A stretch of DNA of 64,000 bases from Paenibacillus sinopodophylli (GTDB taxonomy: Bacteria; Bacillota; Bacilli; Paenibacillales; Paenibacillaceae), in contig NZ_VDBO01000001.1 in the NCBI RefSeq assembly GCF_005930355.1, positions 779,339 to 843,338 of the forward strand, read 5' to 3'. Positions within the stretch are counted from its first letter, which is position 1; each line of letters begins with the position of its first letter. Under the pieces are notes generated by a model, which was not told the DNA's origin, did no database searches, and saw nothing but the letters and a program-made list of their open reading frames with translations. Shown piece after piece: positions 18,968 to 28,598 of the stretch. Made by a program: the position numbers and the translations under genes.

Positions 18968-18991
18968 GGTAAGATGAAGGAGGATTTAAGA

Positions 18992-19882
18992 ATGAATATC
19001 CGCTCCAAAGGAGATAAGTGGTTCGACACATTTAATATCATCGTCATGACGGCCATCATGGTGCTTACGATCGCCCCGTTTTGGTTCGCGCTGGTCGGCT
19101 CGTTTAACCAGGGACTTGACTATATGCGGGGAGGGGTCTATTTCTGGCCTCGCACGTTTACGCTCTCCAATTACTTTTCGGTTTTTGCCGATCAAACGAT
19201 TTTTCACGCTTATTTCGTTACGATTTCTCGAACGCTCGCCGGCACGGCGCTGCACGTGGCGTTCACCGCGCTCGTCGCTTACGGCATGTCGCGCAGGGCG
19301 CTGGCCGGCCGCAACGTTTATATCGTCGTCATGATGTTCACGATGTTCTTCTACGGCGGCCTTGTCCCGACTTATTTGCTGTACAAGGATCTCGGCTTGC
19401 TTAACAACTTTCTTGTCTACATCATTCCTACGATGTTCAGCGTCTGGGACATGATTATCGTCATGTCTTTCTTCCGTTCGATACCCGAGCAGATCATCGA
19501 GTCCGCGAAGATCGACGGAGCAGGCGAATACCGCATTTTCCTGCAACTCATCCTGCCGCTCACCAAGCCCGTTTTGGCAGCTATAGCTCTGTTCAACGGG
19601 GTATATCACTGGAATGCGTATACCGACGCGATGCTGTTCACGACCAAGGAAGCGCTAGAGCCTGTTCAACTGTTCCTCATGCGCATCGTCACGGATTCGT
19701 CGGTAGCGACGAAGTTCGGGGAGCAGGCAGCAAGTGTCATGCCGGAAGAAGCGAAGCAGATCAGCCCCGAGACGCTCAAGCTTGCCATGATGATGGCGAC
19801 GACAGCGCCGATCCTGGTCATCTACCCGTTCCTGCAGAAGTATTTCGTCAAAGGCGTTCTCATCGGTTCCGTCAAAGGTTGA
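18992..19882 (+). CDS. ABC transporter permease, YtcP-like (CUT1)
   Basis: This is a 296-aa MalG-type permease. The start at 18992 (MNIRSKGDKWFD) is preferred because AAGGAGGA lies 7 bases upstream; the ATG at 18974 would include that site in the coding region. The EAA motif is ESAKIDGAGEYRIFLQLILP near residue 175, and the C-terminus ends in the typical GVLIGSVKG. It follows the LplB-like gene by 24 bases and pairs with it in the membrane. Confidence 0.93.
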   Translation: MNIRSKGDKWFDTFNIIVMTAIMVLTIAPFWFALVGSFNQGLDYMRGGVYFWPRTFTLSNYFSVFADQTIFHAYFVTISRTLAGTALHVAFTALVAYGMSRRALAGRNVYIVVMMFTMFFYGGLVPTYLLYKDLGLLNNFLVYIIPTMFSVWDMIIVMSFFRSIPEQIIESAKIDGAGEYRIFLQLILPLTKPVLAAIALFNGVYHWNAYTDAMLFTTKEALEPVQLFLMRIVTDSSVATKFGEQAASVMPEEAKQISPETLKLAMMMATTAPILVIYPFLQKYFVKGVLIGSVKG

Positions 19883-19884
19883 TT

Positions 19885-19924
19885 TTCGCATCAAGCAGGC
19901 ACGTACGGGTCTGCTTGACGCGAA
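19885..19924 (+). repeat. Intergenic hairpin before the binding-protein gene
   Basis: TTCGCaTCAAGCAG pairs with CTGCTTGAcGCGAA across a 12-base loop. No T-run follows. Such hairpins between permease and binding-protein genes often stabilise or reinitiate transcripts. Confidence 0.5.
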
Positions 19925-19969
19925 TGAACAACATATAGCTCTTACAAGACAAAGGGGAGGCAAAACGAC

Positions 19970-21613
19970 ATGCAATTTAGCAAAAAATGGATCGGCGCCA
20001 CGATGGCAGCCGTTCTGATGGGTGGACTTCTCGCGGGCTGTTCATCAGGCAACGAAAACGCGAGCAACGCGAAGTCCTCGGAATCGGCCGTTCCGTCTGG
20101 AACAGCGGCGCCGGGCGAGAAGCCGGAGGACAAGTCTCCGATCAAGATCACTTGGTTCGTCGACCAGGATTACTACAAGAAAAATTGGGATCCGGAAAAC
20201 AACCTGCTCGACAAAATGATTACCGACGAAACCGGCATCTCAATCGACTTCACCTCAGGCAACTCCGACAAGCTTAGCGCCATCATCGCTTCCGGAGATA
20301 TCCCCGATGTTATTACGCTCGACAAAGGATCACCGCAGCGCGGTGTGCTCGAGAAGTCGGGTCTCGTCTCGCCGCTTGACGAGCTGATTAAGCAGCACGA
20401 CCCGGACTTCCAGGTTCCGAAGTCGATGCAGGACTGGTTTCGCAATCCGGATGGACACTTCTATGGCTTCGCAAGCTTCTTCTGGGCGAAGGAATCGTTC
20501 CAGCCGGGCGACCGCATTCGTAGCAATCAAGGATTATACGCAAGGCAGGATATCATGGATCAACTCGGCATTAAGGCGGAGGACTTCAATACGAAGGAAG
20601 GCCTGGTGTCAGCACTGCGTAAGGTCAAGGATTCAGGGACGAAATACAACGGCTTTACGGTAACTCCCGCGTATTTCGAGAGCTGGATTATCGGCAACTT
20701 CTTCGGCGCTCCTCGAGAGGACTCGCAAGGCAATCTGATCGATCGCGAACGCACGCCGGAGATGCTTGAAGCTTACAAGTTCCTGAATCGACTGTACCGA
20801 GAAGGCTTGATGCCGGAAGACAGCCAAACGCTCGACAAGAACCAGATCCAAGAGAAGGTCACGAACGGCGCTGTCTTCGCCTTTACGAATAGGACGATCG
20901 ACTGGAGCGCGCTCTATCAGGCGGACCCGAAAGCCGTCTTCGTTCACGTGGGACCGGTGGCAGGCGACTCGGGCAGCAAACAGTATGTCGATCCCGTCAG
21001 TTCGTCAGGCTGGACGCTTTCGATGATCAACAGCAAGACAAAATACCCGGATCGTATCATCAAGCTGTTCAATTACTTGTCCACGGAGGAAATGAGCTTA
21101 AACGTAAATTACGGTCCGAAAGGCGCGGCATGGAATTACGACGAGAACGGCAAGGTAAAGTTGACCGACGAGTTCAATACGCTGAATGCCGAAGATGCGA
21201 ACAAAGCCAAGCTTAAATACGGCAACGGGACGCTGCAATGGTTGATCAATTGGTTGCCGATCCAGAGAACCACGCCGGCAACGAGCACGGAGGATGCGAG
21301 GATCAAGGAAGAGTCGACCATTTACTTCGCCGATTTCACATATGATATGCTTCCGTTCGAATCGATAACTCCGCTTGGCGGCACCGAGGAAGGCGGTATC
21401 AACGCGAAGATCGAGGAGCAACGCAAGAAGCAGCGGGCCAAGATGATCCTCGCCAAGTCAGAAGCTGATATCGAGAAGTTTTTTAATGAAGAGATCCAGA
21501 GGGAAGAGAAGCTCGGTTATCAGAAGCTGTACGACTACCAGAATAAACAATTCCAAGAAGCGAAGAAGGCGCTTGGTATGGCCTTCGCTTGGCCGGCGAA
21601 TCAGAAGAAATAA
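19970..21613 (+). CDS. LipO-like extracellular solute-binding lipoprotein
   Basis: This 547-aa protein has a lipoprotein signal (KKWIGATMAAVLMGGLLAGC, lipidated Cys near residue 24) and a Ser/Ala/Glu-rich linker, then a large family 1 solute-binding body (IKITWFVDQDYYKKNWDP). The size fits the large LipO/YtcQ class that goes with LplB/YtcP permeases. It is preceded by AAAGGGGAGG. It should deliver an oligosaccharide to the two permeases just upstream. The ligand is not known. Confidence 0.92.
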   Translation: MQFSKKWIGATMAAVLMGGLLAGCSSGNENASNAKSSESAVPSGTAAPGEKPEDKSPIKITWFVDQDYYKKNWDPENNLLDKMITDETGISIDFTSGNSDKLSAIIASGDIPDVITLDKGSPQRGVLEKSGLVSPLDELIKQHDPDFQVPKSMQDWFRNPDGHFYGFASFFWAKESFQPGDRIRSNQGLYARQDIMDQLGIKAEDFNTKEGLVSALRKVKDSGTKYNGFTVTPAYFESWIIGNFFGAPREDSQGNLIDRERTPEMLEAYKFLNRLYREGLMPEDSQTLDKNQIQEKVTNGAVFAFTNRTIDWSALYQADPKAVFVHVGPVAGDSGSKQYVDPVSSSGWTLSMINSKTKYPDRIIKLFNYLSTEEMSLNVNYGPKGAAWNYDENGKVKLTDEFNTLNAEDANKAKLKYGNGTLQWLINWLPIQRTTPATSTEDARIKEESTIYFADFTYDMLPFESITPLGGTEEGGINAKIEEQRKKQRAKMILAKSEADIEKFFNEEIQREEKLGYQKLYDYQNKQFQEAKKALGMAFAWPANQKK

Positions 21614-21632
21614 GCTTTGGAGAAGAGACAAA

Positions 21633-21664
21633 ATACGCGGATGCAATTCTTGGCATCCGCGTAT
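21633..21664 (+). repeat. Perfect hairpin before the glycosidase gene
   Basis: ATACGCGGATGC pairs perfectly with GCATCCGCGTAT over an 8-base loop. There is no T-run, so read-through into the glycosidase gene is likely and the hairpin may set relative expression. Confidence 0.5.
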
Positions 21665-21714
21665 CCAATTGGAGCGAGAGGAACGGCTGAATCGGAACAA
21701 AGGGGACGATTACG

Positions 21715-24700
21715 TTGATTGCAAAGTCCAAATGGATAAGCCGCAAGTGTCTAACCGGATGGTTAGTGTTGATACTCACGATTCCGCTGTTTAACGTCGG
21801 CGCAACCGAGGCGAAGGCGGACGTGCCCGCGGGCTGGCAGCAGATCGACACGGAGCCGATGATTGCCCAAGGCAGCGCTTTGGATCTGTCGGCGATGAAT
21901 GATGCGCCAGCGGGGAAGCACGGTTTTATCCAGATCGATTCCGACGGGGATTACGTCTTCGAGCAGCAACCGCAGCGGAAGGTAAAGCTTTATGGCGGCA
22001 ATTTATCCTGGAATATGTACTATGGCTCTCATGAGGATGCCGATCGTACGGCGGAACGTTTGGCGCGACTTGGCTATAACGTCGTAAGGCTGCATTCTTT
22101 AGATTCCATGGCAGATTGGGCGCCAGGCATCTTCCAGCCGAACTCTCCGACCCCGCAGTTGAATGCCAATAGGCTGGATCAAGTCGAATATCTCATCTCC
22201 AGGCTCAAGGCTCACGGCATCTATGTCGTGATCGATCTGTTCCAGTTGTATGACTTCAGAAACGTACCGGTTCTAGGCGAGTATGCAGAAGGATATAATT
22301 CGGCCTATCTTCTGCCTACGCTGCCAGAAGCGATGGAAATGTGGAAGGCGATCGCTAGTGTGTGGCTCTCCCATGTCAATCCGTATACCGGGATTGCCCT
22401 GAAGGACGATCCTGTGCTCGCGGGCGTCAGTCCCTGGAACGAGTCGCTTCTGCTCAACATGAAACTCAGCTCGATGAAAGTGAAGTTCCGCGATTTTCTA
22501 TTGGATGATTTCAACGACTTCCTAGCGGATACGTTCGGCGAAGCTCCGATCACGTCGATCCCCGATCAATACTGGAATGCGAGCGGTACGATCAAGGATC
22601 GCCTAAGCGCCTATTACTCGAAGAAGACCATTTCGGCATCGAACGAGATGCGCAACTACTTGAAGCAGGAGCTCGGGGTCGAAGTGCCGGTCGGGGGATT
22701 GAATCACATTATTAGTCCGAACGTGAATTACTGGCGGAACCAAGCTTCGGACGTCTACGAAACACACTTGTATCACCAGTTCGTCGATAACCGGATTGAC
22801 GAGAACGGTAAATACGGCTTCCAATTCAGACCTCTCAAATTCCCGCGTCTCAGCATGTCGTTCGATAGCGCGACGAACGCGAACTACCCGAAGGATTGGG
22901 CGAGCGATCGGCTGTTCGGAAACTATTATCCGGCCTTGTCTTTAAGGCAAGGGTACGAAACTCCTTTCTTGCTGACGGAATTCCAAGACACGTTCCCGGC
23001 CAAGGGGCGCGAGGAAGCTGGTATCTTCGTCGGCGCGACAGGAGCGTTCCAAGGCTGGGATATGTTAAATCGATATTCATTCGGCATAAACATCGGCGAC
23101 GCCTACACGAACGGAAGACTCGGAACGCCGGAGTCGTTCTCTATCGCGAATGACCCGCTAGCGATTCTATCTGAGGCGGAGGGTTCGCTACTGTTCCGAA
23201 CCGGTGCCATAGAGGCCAGCGTGCCGAAGTTCGCCATCGTATGGGATAAGATGTGGGCTCGTGACAAAGGCGCCGCTTCCGAGATCGAGGCGTATATCGC
23301 CAACATGATGTATATCCCGCATCTGTTCAACACGGCAACCGTGTATGCGGATAACCCGAGCGTACCCTTCGCGGTTTACCGGATCACGCCGGAGCTGACC
23401 ACGCAGCAGATCGAGGCGGGTCAATTCCCCGCTGTGAACCGAATCCCGATCACGAGCGGCATGACGGATCGGCAAGTGGCCGAAGCGATGATCAACTCGC
23501 TTGACGCTTCCCCGACGAAGACGGCAATGCTTGACGCTCTGAATGAGAACAAGCTGCTGTCCGACACGGGAGAGCTTCTGTTCGACCTTAATCTGAACAC
23601 CTATATGGTTCGGACGCCAATGATCGTCGCGGCGGCCGGCACGATGGACAATCACGACCTTCAGCTCGGTCCGGCAACCGTGACCGGCGATGTGTACAAG
23701 GGCACTTTCTTCGCTTCCTCCCTAGACGAAAAATCGTTGGAAGACAGCGACAGGCTGCTGCTTATTTATACGACGGACGTCGCAGCTACGGACGAAGAGA
23801 CGGTACAGTTGTCCTCGGGCGAAGTCAAATACTTTAAAGGCAAGCTGCCTACGCTAGCCAAGGAACAAACCGCGCAATTCCGGTTATCGGTCGAACGCCC
23901 TGTGAACGGATACAAAGCCTATAAACTGTCGCTTAACGGCGTGAGGCTGGAAGAGATTCCCGTGACGATCTCAGGAAGCGACCTTGTCGTTCAGCTCGTT
24001 ACAGACAAAGGCTTCGCCTTCGAGCTTATCTATGACCCGTTGTTCGCGGATACGTTCGAGAACGGGAACGCGAGCGGTTGGACTACGGTAAACGGACAAT
24101 GGAGCGTGGTCCAAGACGGGGAGACTACCGTTTATCGCTCCGCCGCAAAGGGCAAGACAGTGATCGATGCGACATACGGCAGCGACTACTCGGTGGAAGC
24201 CGACATCAAGTCGACGACCGCTAAGGGAGAAGTCGGCTTACTGGCAAGATACGCAGACAACGACCATTATTATGTATTCAAGTACAATGCGCAAAAGGGT
24301 AAGGCTGTAATCAAGAAACGAGAGAGCGGGATGACCTCCGTTATTCAATCGGTGTCCGGGCTGACGACAATCGCAGCCGGCACAACCTATAAGCTGCGGT
24401 TCGAAACGGAAGGAACGTCGCTTATCGGATCGGTGAACGGCCAGACAATTATTACCGCCGTCGACTCTTCGATCGCCGAAGGAAAAGCGGGACTTGTGTC
24501 AAACTCGAAGAAGCCCGTTGCATTCGACAACGTTCTGGTCCAACATTACGATCGTTCGGCTCCTACGCCTCCCGCAAACTTAACCACTACAGTGCTCTCT
24601 TCTTCAGAGATTAACTTAACCTGGCAGGAATCCACAGACGAAACGGACGTCGCGGGCTATAAGATCTACCGGAACGGAACGGATATCGCCACCGTTAACG

Positions 24701-25362
24701 GCTCGGTCTATAACTACAAGGATACGGGACTGAATGCCGTGACGACGTATCATTACGCGGTTAAAGCTTACGATCCGGGAGGCCGGCTATCGGATCCCAG
24801 CATCGAAGCAATTGCGACTACATCGAACTTGCTATTCGAGGACAACTTCGAGGATGGAGTTGTGAGCGATTGGACGGTCGTCTCCAATTGGGGGAACTTC
24901 TCAGTCGTAACTGACGGGAATTCGAAAGTCTATTTGTCCGACAACGCGGATAAAGGCGGAACCAAGTCAGTGACGGGACTTAGCACATGGACGGATTATA
25001 GCATCGAGGCCAAGACGAAAGTGGACACCTGGCAAGGCCGCGTAGGCTTGGTTGCGAGATTCGTGGACTACAACAATTTTTACTACATGTATTACGCAAG
25101 CTATTACAAGAGAATGTTCCTCGTTAAGCTGCAGAACGGCGTGGAGACGACGTTGACGACATCGCCCATTCTCTCGGATCCGACGACCGGTGTCTACCAT
25201 ACCTATCGGTTGGAAGTGAGAGGGAACTCGCTTAAAGCATACTTGGACGGGCAATTACTTGCCAGCGCGACGGATTCCGCCTTCGGTACCGGCAAAGCGG
25301 GCGTATTCTCTCATCTGGAGAAAGCTTATTTCGATGATGTAAAAATCCAGGCTTTGTTGTAA
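21715..25362 (+). CDS. Secreted multidomain glycoside hydrolase (clan GH-A-like) with FN3 and LamG-like modules
   Basis: This 1215-aa exoenzyme starts at a TTG preceded by AAAGGGGACG. A signal peptide covers about residues 1-36 (hydrophobic LTGWLVLILTIPLFNVGA). A TIM-barrel glycosidase follows (about 60-480): YGGNLSWNMYYG at the barrel start, a probable acid/base Glu in VSPWNES and a probable nucleophile Glu in FLLTEFQDT. After a region of beta-rich sequence come a LamG/DUF1080-like module (about 780-950), a fibronectin type III module (about 955-1040) and a second LamG-like module (about 1045-1213) similar in pattern to the first. No SLH anchor is seen. I infer that it depolymerises a plant polysaccharide outside the cell; the exact GH family is uncertain. 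Confidence 0.78.
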   Translation: MIAKSKWISRKCLTGWLVLILTIPLFNVGATEAKADVPAGWQQIDTEPMIAQGSALDLSAMNDAPAGKHGFIQIDSDGDYVFEQQPQRKVKLYGGNLSWNMYYGSHEDADRTAERLARLGYNVVRLHSLDSMADWAPGIFQPNSPTPQLNANRLDQVEYLISRLKAHGIYVVIDLFQLYDFRNVPVLGEYAEGYNSAYLLPTLPEAMEMWKAIASVWLSHVNPYTGIALKDDPVLAGVSPWNESLLLNMKLSSMKVKFRDFLLDDFNDFLADTFGEAPITSIPDQYWNASGTIKDRLSAYYSKKTISASNEMRNYLKQELGVEVPVGGLNHIISPNVNYWRNQASDVYETHLYHQFVDNRIDENGKYGFQFRPLKFPRLSMSFDSATNANYPKDWASDRLFGNYYPALSLRQGYETPFLLTEFQDTFPAKGREEAGIFVGATGAFQGWDMLNRYSFGINIGDAYTNGRLGTPESFSIANDPLAILSEAEGSLLFRTGAIEASVPKFAIVWDKMWARDKGAASEIEAYIANMMYIPHLFNTATVYADNPSVPFAVYRITPELTTQQIEAGQFPAVNRIPITSGMTDRQVAEAMINSLDASPTKTAMLDALNENKLLSDTGELLFDLNLNTYMVRTPMIVAAAGTMDNHDLQLGPATVTGDVYKGTFFASSLDEKSLEDSDRLLLIYTTDVAATDEETVQLSSGEVKYFKGKLPTLAKEQTAQFRLSVERPVNGYKAYKLSLNGVRLEEIPVTISGSDLVVQLVTDKGFAFELIYDPLFADTFENGNASGWTTVNGQWSVVQDGETTVYRSAAKGKTVIDATYGSDYSVEADIKSTTAKGEVGLLARYADNDHYYVFKYNAQKGKAVIKKRESGMTSVIQSVSGLTTIAAGTTYKLRFETEGTSLIGSVNGQTIITAVDSSIAEGKAGLVSNSKKPVAFDNVLVQHYDRSAPTPPANLTTTVLSSSEINLTWQESTDETDVAGYKIYRNGTDIATVNGSVYNYKDTGLNAVTTYHYAVKAYDPGGRLSDPSIEAIATTSNLLFEDNFEDGVVSDWTVVSNWGNFSVVTDGNSKVYLSDNADKGGTKSVTGLSTWTDYSIEAKTKVDTWQGRVGLVARFVDYNNFYYMYYASYYKRMFLVKLQNGVETTLTTSPILSDPTTGVYHTYRLEVRGNSLKAYLDGQLLASATDSAFGTGKAGVFSHLEKAYFDDVKIQALL

Positions 25363-25517
25363 TCGCTCCTTTTCTATTTCAATTGCCGTTGCCTCGGCAT
25401 ACTGGAGGTTATATCTACGCGTATACTCCAACGCGCCAGTGCGACGACGCCGAAGCTTTCTAGCTCCTTCTCCGCGGGCGAACATCTAGCTTCTGCGGCG
25501 GGCACGTAATACGACAA

Positions 25518-25566
25518 GGGCCGGCTAGGTGCCGCGGACGAGACGAAACGCCAATCTAGCCGGCCC
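25518..25566. repeat. Perfect 11-bp GC-rich inverted repeat
   Basis: GGGCCGGCTAG (25518-25528) and CTAGCCGGCCC (25556-25566) pair perfectly across 27 bases. It lies in the 680-base gap 25363-26042, where I see no credible gene; the gap is GC-rich and may contain decayed coding sequence. Confidence 0.6.
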
Positions 25567-26042
25567 GATCTTCACATGCAGTGCTGTACCGTCATCACGA
25601 TGCGCGATCCGCATACGCATCAAGTCTCCCGAACAAATTTGTTAGGATCCGGACGTTACCCCTGAGCACCTAGCGTTGCACGGCAGCGAAGAACGCCTAT
25701 CGGCGAATACGCCTCGGACCTTTCTCTGACATACCTCTGACTACGGAGCGGTGCGGCCGAGAATAGCTTGCAGTTCGCTGCGGAGCCTCGAAGGGCATAG
25801 CGTCCTGTTCGATCTACTTGACTACGCGCATGGCAGGCGCGGCATTGGCCTCGAGGAAGACGACGTCCATGTTCGAGGTTGGACGGTCGCTTGCAGCAGT
25901 TGGCTCAAATACAACGGATTTTAAAATACTCATCGAAATCATATTTTTCCAAATAAATCAATAGTTATCAGAACGGCTATTCTACAGACCTCCTAAAGGG
26001 TGTAAGCTGATGACGAATAGAGAGAATGGGGAGGAAATAGGT

Positions 26043-26825
26043 GTGAAGAACAAAATATCCGTTCAGTTATACACGCTCCGCGAGCAGTGTGCCGCTGACT
26101 TTCCCGGAGTGCTTCGCGAACTGGCTCGAATCGGTTATAGTGCCGTCCAGTTTGCCGATTTCTACGGGTACGATCCAGCCGTGCTGAGAACCGTGCTGAA
26201 GGAGACGGGACTTCGCGTATCCGGCTTGCATTACGGCGGGGATGAACTGCTTAACGAGCCGGAGCGTGCGATTGCGGAAGCAAAGTATTTCGGAACGCCC
26301 GATATCGTGTGTGCCGGGATCGGCGAAGAATACCGGGACGAAGCAGGATATCGGATGCTCAAACTTCGGTTCAACGAGTTGGCAGATCGTCTGCAAAGCG
26401 AGGGGTTACGAATCAGCTACCATAACCACGCCTTTGAATTCGAAACGGCGGTGGACGGAAAGGACGGGCTGTCGTACCTGATCACGCCTGAGGAGGACAA
26501 TATCATACTTGCAGAACCTGACGTCTACTGGCTGAAGAAGGGCGGACACGACCCGGTCGAATTCCTCGCACCTTATGCCGGACGAGTCCCGATTTTGCAC
26601 ATGAAGGATATGACGGACGACGAGGAACAAGCCTATGCAGAGATCGGCACGGGGACGATCGATTTCGATGCGATTATTCGCTGGGGAGAGGAGTCGGGCG
26701 TCGAATGGTACGTCGTGGAGCAGGATAGCTGTAGGACGGATCCGTTAGAATGCGTCAAGACGAGTTACTCCAATTTGGTTCGGCTTATGAAGAAGATCAA
26801 GGAAAAGGGGGGAGGCGCGGCATGA
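26043..26825 (+). CDS. Sugar phosphate isomerase/epimerase family protein
   Basis: This is a xylose-isomerase-like TIM-barrel protein of about 260 aa. The GTG at 26043 (reads KNKISVQLYTLRE) is chosen because GGGGAGGA lies 7 bases upstream and the family starts this way; the ATG at 26010 is an alternative. Metal-binding type residues are seen in ISYHNHAFEFE, ILHMKDMTDD and WYVVEQDS. It overlaps the next gene by four bases (ATGA), so the pair forms an operon. It probably converts a keto-sugar made by the neighbouring dehydrogenase. Confidence 0.88.
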   Translation: MKNKISVQLYTLREQCAADFPGVLRELARIGYSAVQFADFYGYDPAVLRTVLKETGLRVSGLHYGGDELLNEPERAIAEAKYFGTPDIVCAGIGEEYRDEAGYRMLKLRFNELADRLQSEGLRISYHNHAFEFETAVDGKDGLSYLITPEEDNIILAEPDVYWLKKGGHDPVEFLAPYAGRVPILHMKDMTDDEEQAYAEIGTGTIDFDAIIRWGEESGVEWYVVEQDSCRTDPLECVKTSYSNLVRLMKKIKEKGGGAA

Positions 26826-27925
26826 CTAAATTGAAAGTCGGTATCATCGGTGCCGGCAATATAAGCGGGATTTACTTGGAAAACGGAAAGCGCTTCGAAT
26901 CGATGGAGATCGTGGCATGCGCGGATTTGGACGCGGAACGCGCCAAGGCCAAGGGAGAAGAATACGGCGTGCGCGGCTGTTCGGTGGATGAGCTGCTCGC
27001 CGATCCGAATATTCAGATGGTCATCAACCTGACCATTCCCCTGGCACATGCGCCGGTTGCGATGCAAGTGCTGGAAGCAGGAAAGCACGTCTACACGGAG
27101 AAGCCGCTGGCCGCTACGCGTGAGGAAGGCATTCGCGTACTAGCGATGGCGAAAAGCAAAGGTCTGCGTGTCGGCGGCGCGCCGGATACCTTCTTAGGAG
27201 GCGGCATTCAGACGTGTATCAAGCTGATCGAAGAGAACGCGATAGGCACGCCTATCGGCGCAACCGCTTTCATGATGGGTAGTGGACCGGAAAGCTGGCA
27301 CCCCAACCCGGACTTTTTTTATCAACCTGGCGGTGGGCCGCTGTTCGATATGGGGCCCTATTATCTGACCACGCTGGTTGCACTGCTCGGTCCCATCTCC
27401 CGCGTGACGGGATCAGCGAAGATCTCGTTCCAGGAAAGGGTTGCCAAAAGCGAAAAGCTTAACGGGAAGAGGATCAAAGTCGAGACGCCTACCCACATTG
27501 GTGGCGTGCTCGATTTTGCATCCGGACCGATGGCGATGCTGCTGACAAGCTTCGATATCAACGGCGGTTCTATTCTGCCTCGGATCGAGCTGTACGGGAG
27601 CAAGGGGACGCTGCTGGTGCCGGACCCTAACACGTTTACCGGTCCCGTGAAGCTGAGACGGATGGGCGAAGAAGAATGGTCGGATATTCCACTGACGCAT
27701 GGCAAAACCGAAAACGCCCGAGGCGTCGGCGCGGCGGATATGGCGCAGGCGATAATATCCGGTCGCGGCCACCGCGCGAGCGGCGACTTAGCCTATCACG
27801 TACTGGAAGCGATGTTTGGCATTCTCGACGCTTCTTCCCAAAGCGTTCATTATACGATGAAAAGCACTTGCCAGAAACCAGTCCCGTTCCCGACGGGACT
27901 TTCAGACGCCGAACTAGAAGTATAA
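26822..27925 (+). CDS. Gfo/Idh/MocA family sugar dehydrogenase
   Basis: This is an NAD(P)-dependent oxidoreductase of about 367 aa. The start at 26822 (MTKLKVGIIGAGNISG) overlaps the previous stop codon. The Rossmann motif is GIIGAGNISG at residues 7-16; the family's EKP motif appears as HVYTEKPLAATREEG near residue 95; the active-site His region is GGPLFDMGPYYLTTLVAL near residue 180. Together with the isomerase it fits a sugar oxidation/epimerisation route for the polysaccharide product. The substrate is unknown. Confidence 0.9.
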   Translation: MTKLKVGIIGAGNISGIYLENGKRFESMEIVACADLDAERAKAKGEEYGVRGCSVDELLADPNIQMVINLTIPLAHAPVAMQVLEAGKHVYTEKPLAATREEGIRVLAMAKSKGLRVGGAPDTFLGGGIQTCIKLIEENAIGTPIGATAFMMGSGPESWHPNPDFFYQPGGGPLFDMGPYYLTTLVALLGPISRVTGSAKISFQERVAKSEKLNGKRIKVETPTHIGGVLDFASGPMAMLLTSFDINGGSILPRIELYGSKGTLLVPDPNTFTGPVKLRRMGEEEWSDIPLTHGKTENARGVGAADMAQAIISGRGHRASGDLAYHVLEAMFGILDASSQSVHYTMKSTCQKPVPFPTGLSDAELEV

Positions 27926-27993
27926 ATGCAATGCAGGGATTCAAATTTCAGAAATGACTTTTCAACTTGCTTACAAAGAATGGAACGATAAGG

Positions 27994-28028
27994 CGGCCGG
28001 AATCGTAAGCTTACGGTTCCGCCGTCCG
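27994..28028 (+). repeat. Imperfect GC-rich stem-loop after the dehydrogenase gene
   Basis: GGCGGccGGAATCGTAA pairs imperfectly with TTACGgTTCCGCCG. No T-run follows, so it is a weak terminator candidate for the isomerase-dehydrogenase unit. Confidence 0.4.
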
Positions 28029-28180
28029 TGTTGAGTCAGAACTCCAGCCAAAGCAAAAAAACATGATTGTATTAAACGGCAAATCGAAGCTCAGCGACTT
28101 TGTTGTAAGGAGAACGGATTTAACCAATAGGTCAGAACCGAGAAGAGTATTCCGAGACAACTGAGACAAATGTTGGATGA

Positions 28181-28310
28181 CAAAATATGTACCGATTAAT
28201 TACCGCGTAAATCGCGGTTTTTTTGTTTTATAGGTACATATTCTTGGCAATGTGCAATGTCAAGAATATGTACCGAATGGAGGTAAAGGCCAAGAATGTA
28301 TACCGATTGC
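28181..28310. repeat. Four copies of a transposon-end-like repeat
   Basis: A motif close to CAAGAATATGTACCGATT occurs at 28181-28200 (direct), 28233-28246 (inverted), 28261-28280 (direct) and 28291-28310 (direct, GTATACC variant). The second and third form a perfect 14-bp inverted repeat, GGTACATATTCTTG / CAAGAATATGTACC. Multiple short repeats like this mark ends of IS21- or Tn7-like elements. No transposase gene is next to it. The rest of 27926-28598 holds only hairpins. Confidence 0.55.
28202..28230 (+). terminator. Rho-independent terminator
   Basis: ACCGCG (28202-28207) pairs with CGCGGT (28213-28218), followed by a run of T and TGTTTT. It lies inside the repeat cluster. Confidence 0.65.
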
Positions 28311-28486
28311 CGATGAACAGTTCTGTTTTCTCAGAAGGGCACTTATTTGTGAAATTTGTCAGCTTGAAAAGGTAACGTTCAACATATTGTCAGTTAACAA
28401 ATAGATTACTTATATTCTTAATTATTTCATTAAAGGAAATCCTATGAAGTAGAATGTAATGATTGCAAAGTAACCAAGCAATTAAA

Positions 28487-28520
28487 ACGAGAACACGCCA
28501 CAAACTTGACGTGTTCTCGT
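28487..28520 (-). terminator. Terminator of the HxlR gene
   Basis: ACGAGAACACG (28487-28497) pairs perfectly with CGTGTTCTCGT (28510-28520). On the minus strand it is followed by TTTTAATT. Confidence 0.65.
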
Positions 28521-28598
28521 CTTCATTCATTACTATTTCGCGAAAAATGTATTTCATTTTTGCTGGGAGGACCCGTTGAATCCATATCGTATTCTACA

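Noticed and set aside
25363..26009. Decayed gene on the minus strand
   Set aside because: Short protein-like stretches can be read, but no family could be named and stops interrupt every frame.
28181..28310. CRISPR array
   Set aside because: The repeats are few, unequal, in both orientations and without regular spacers.
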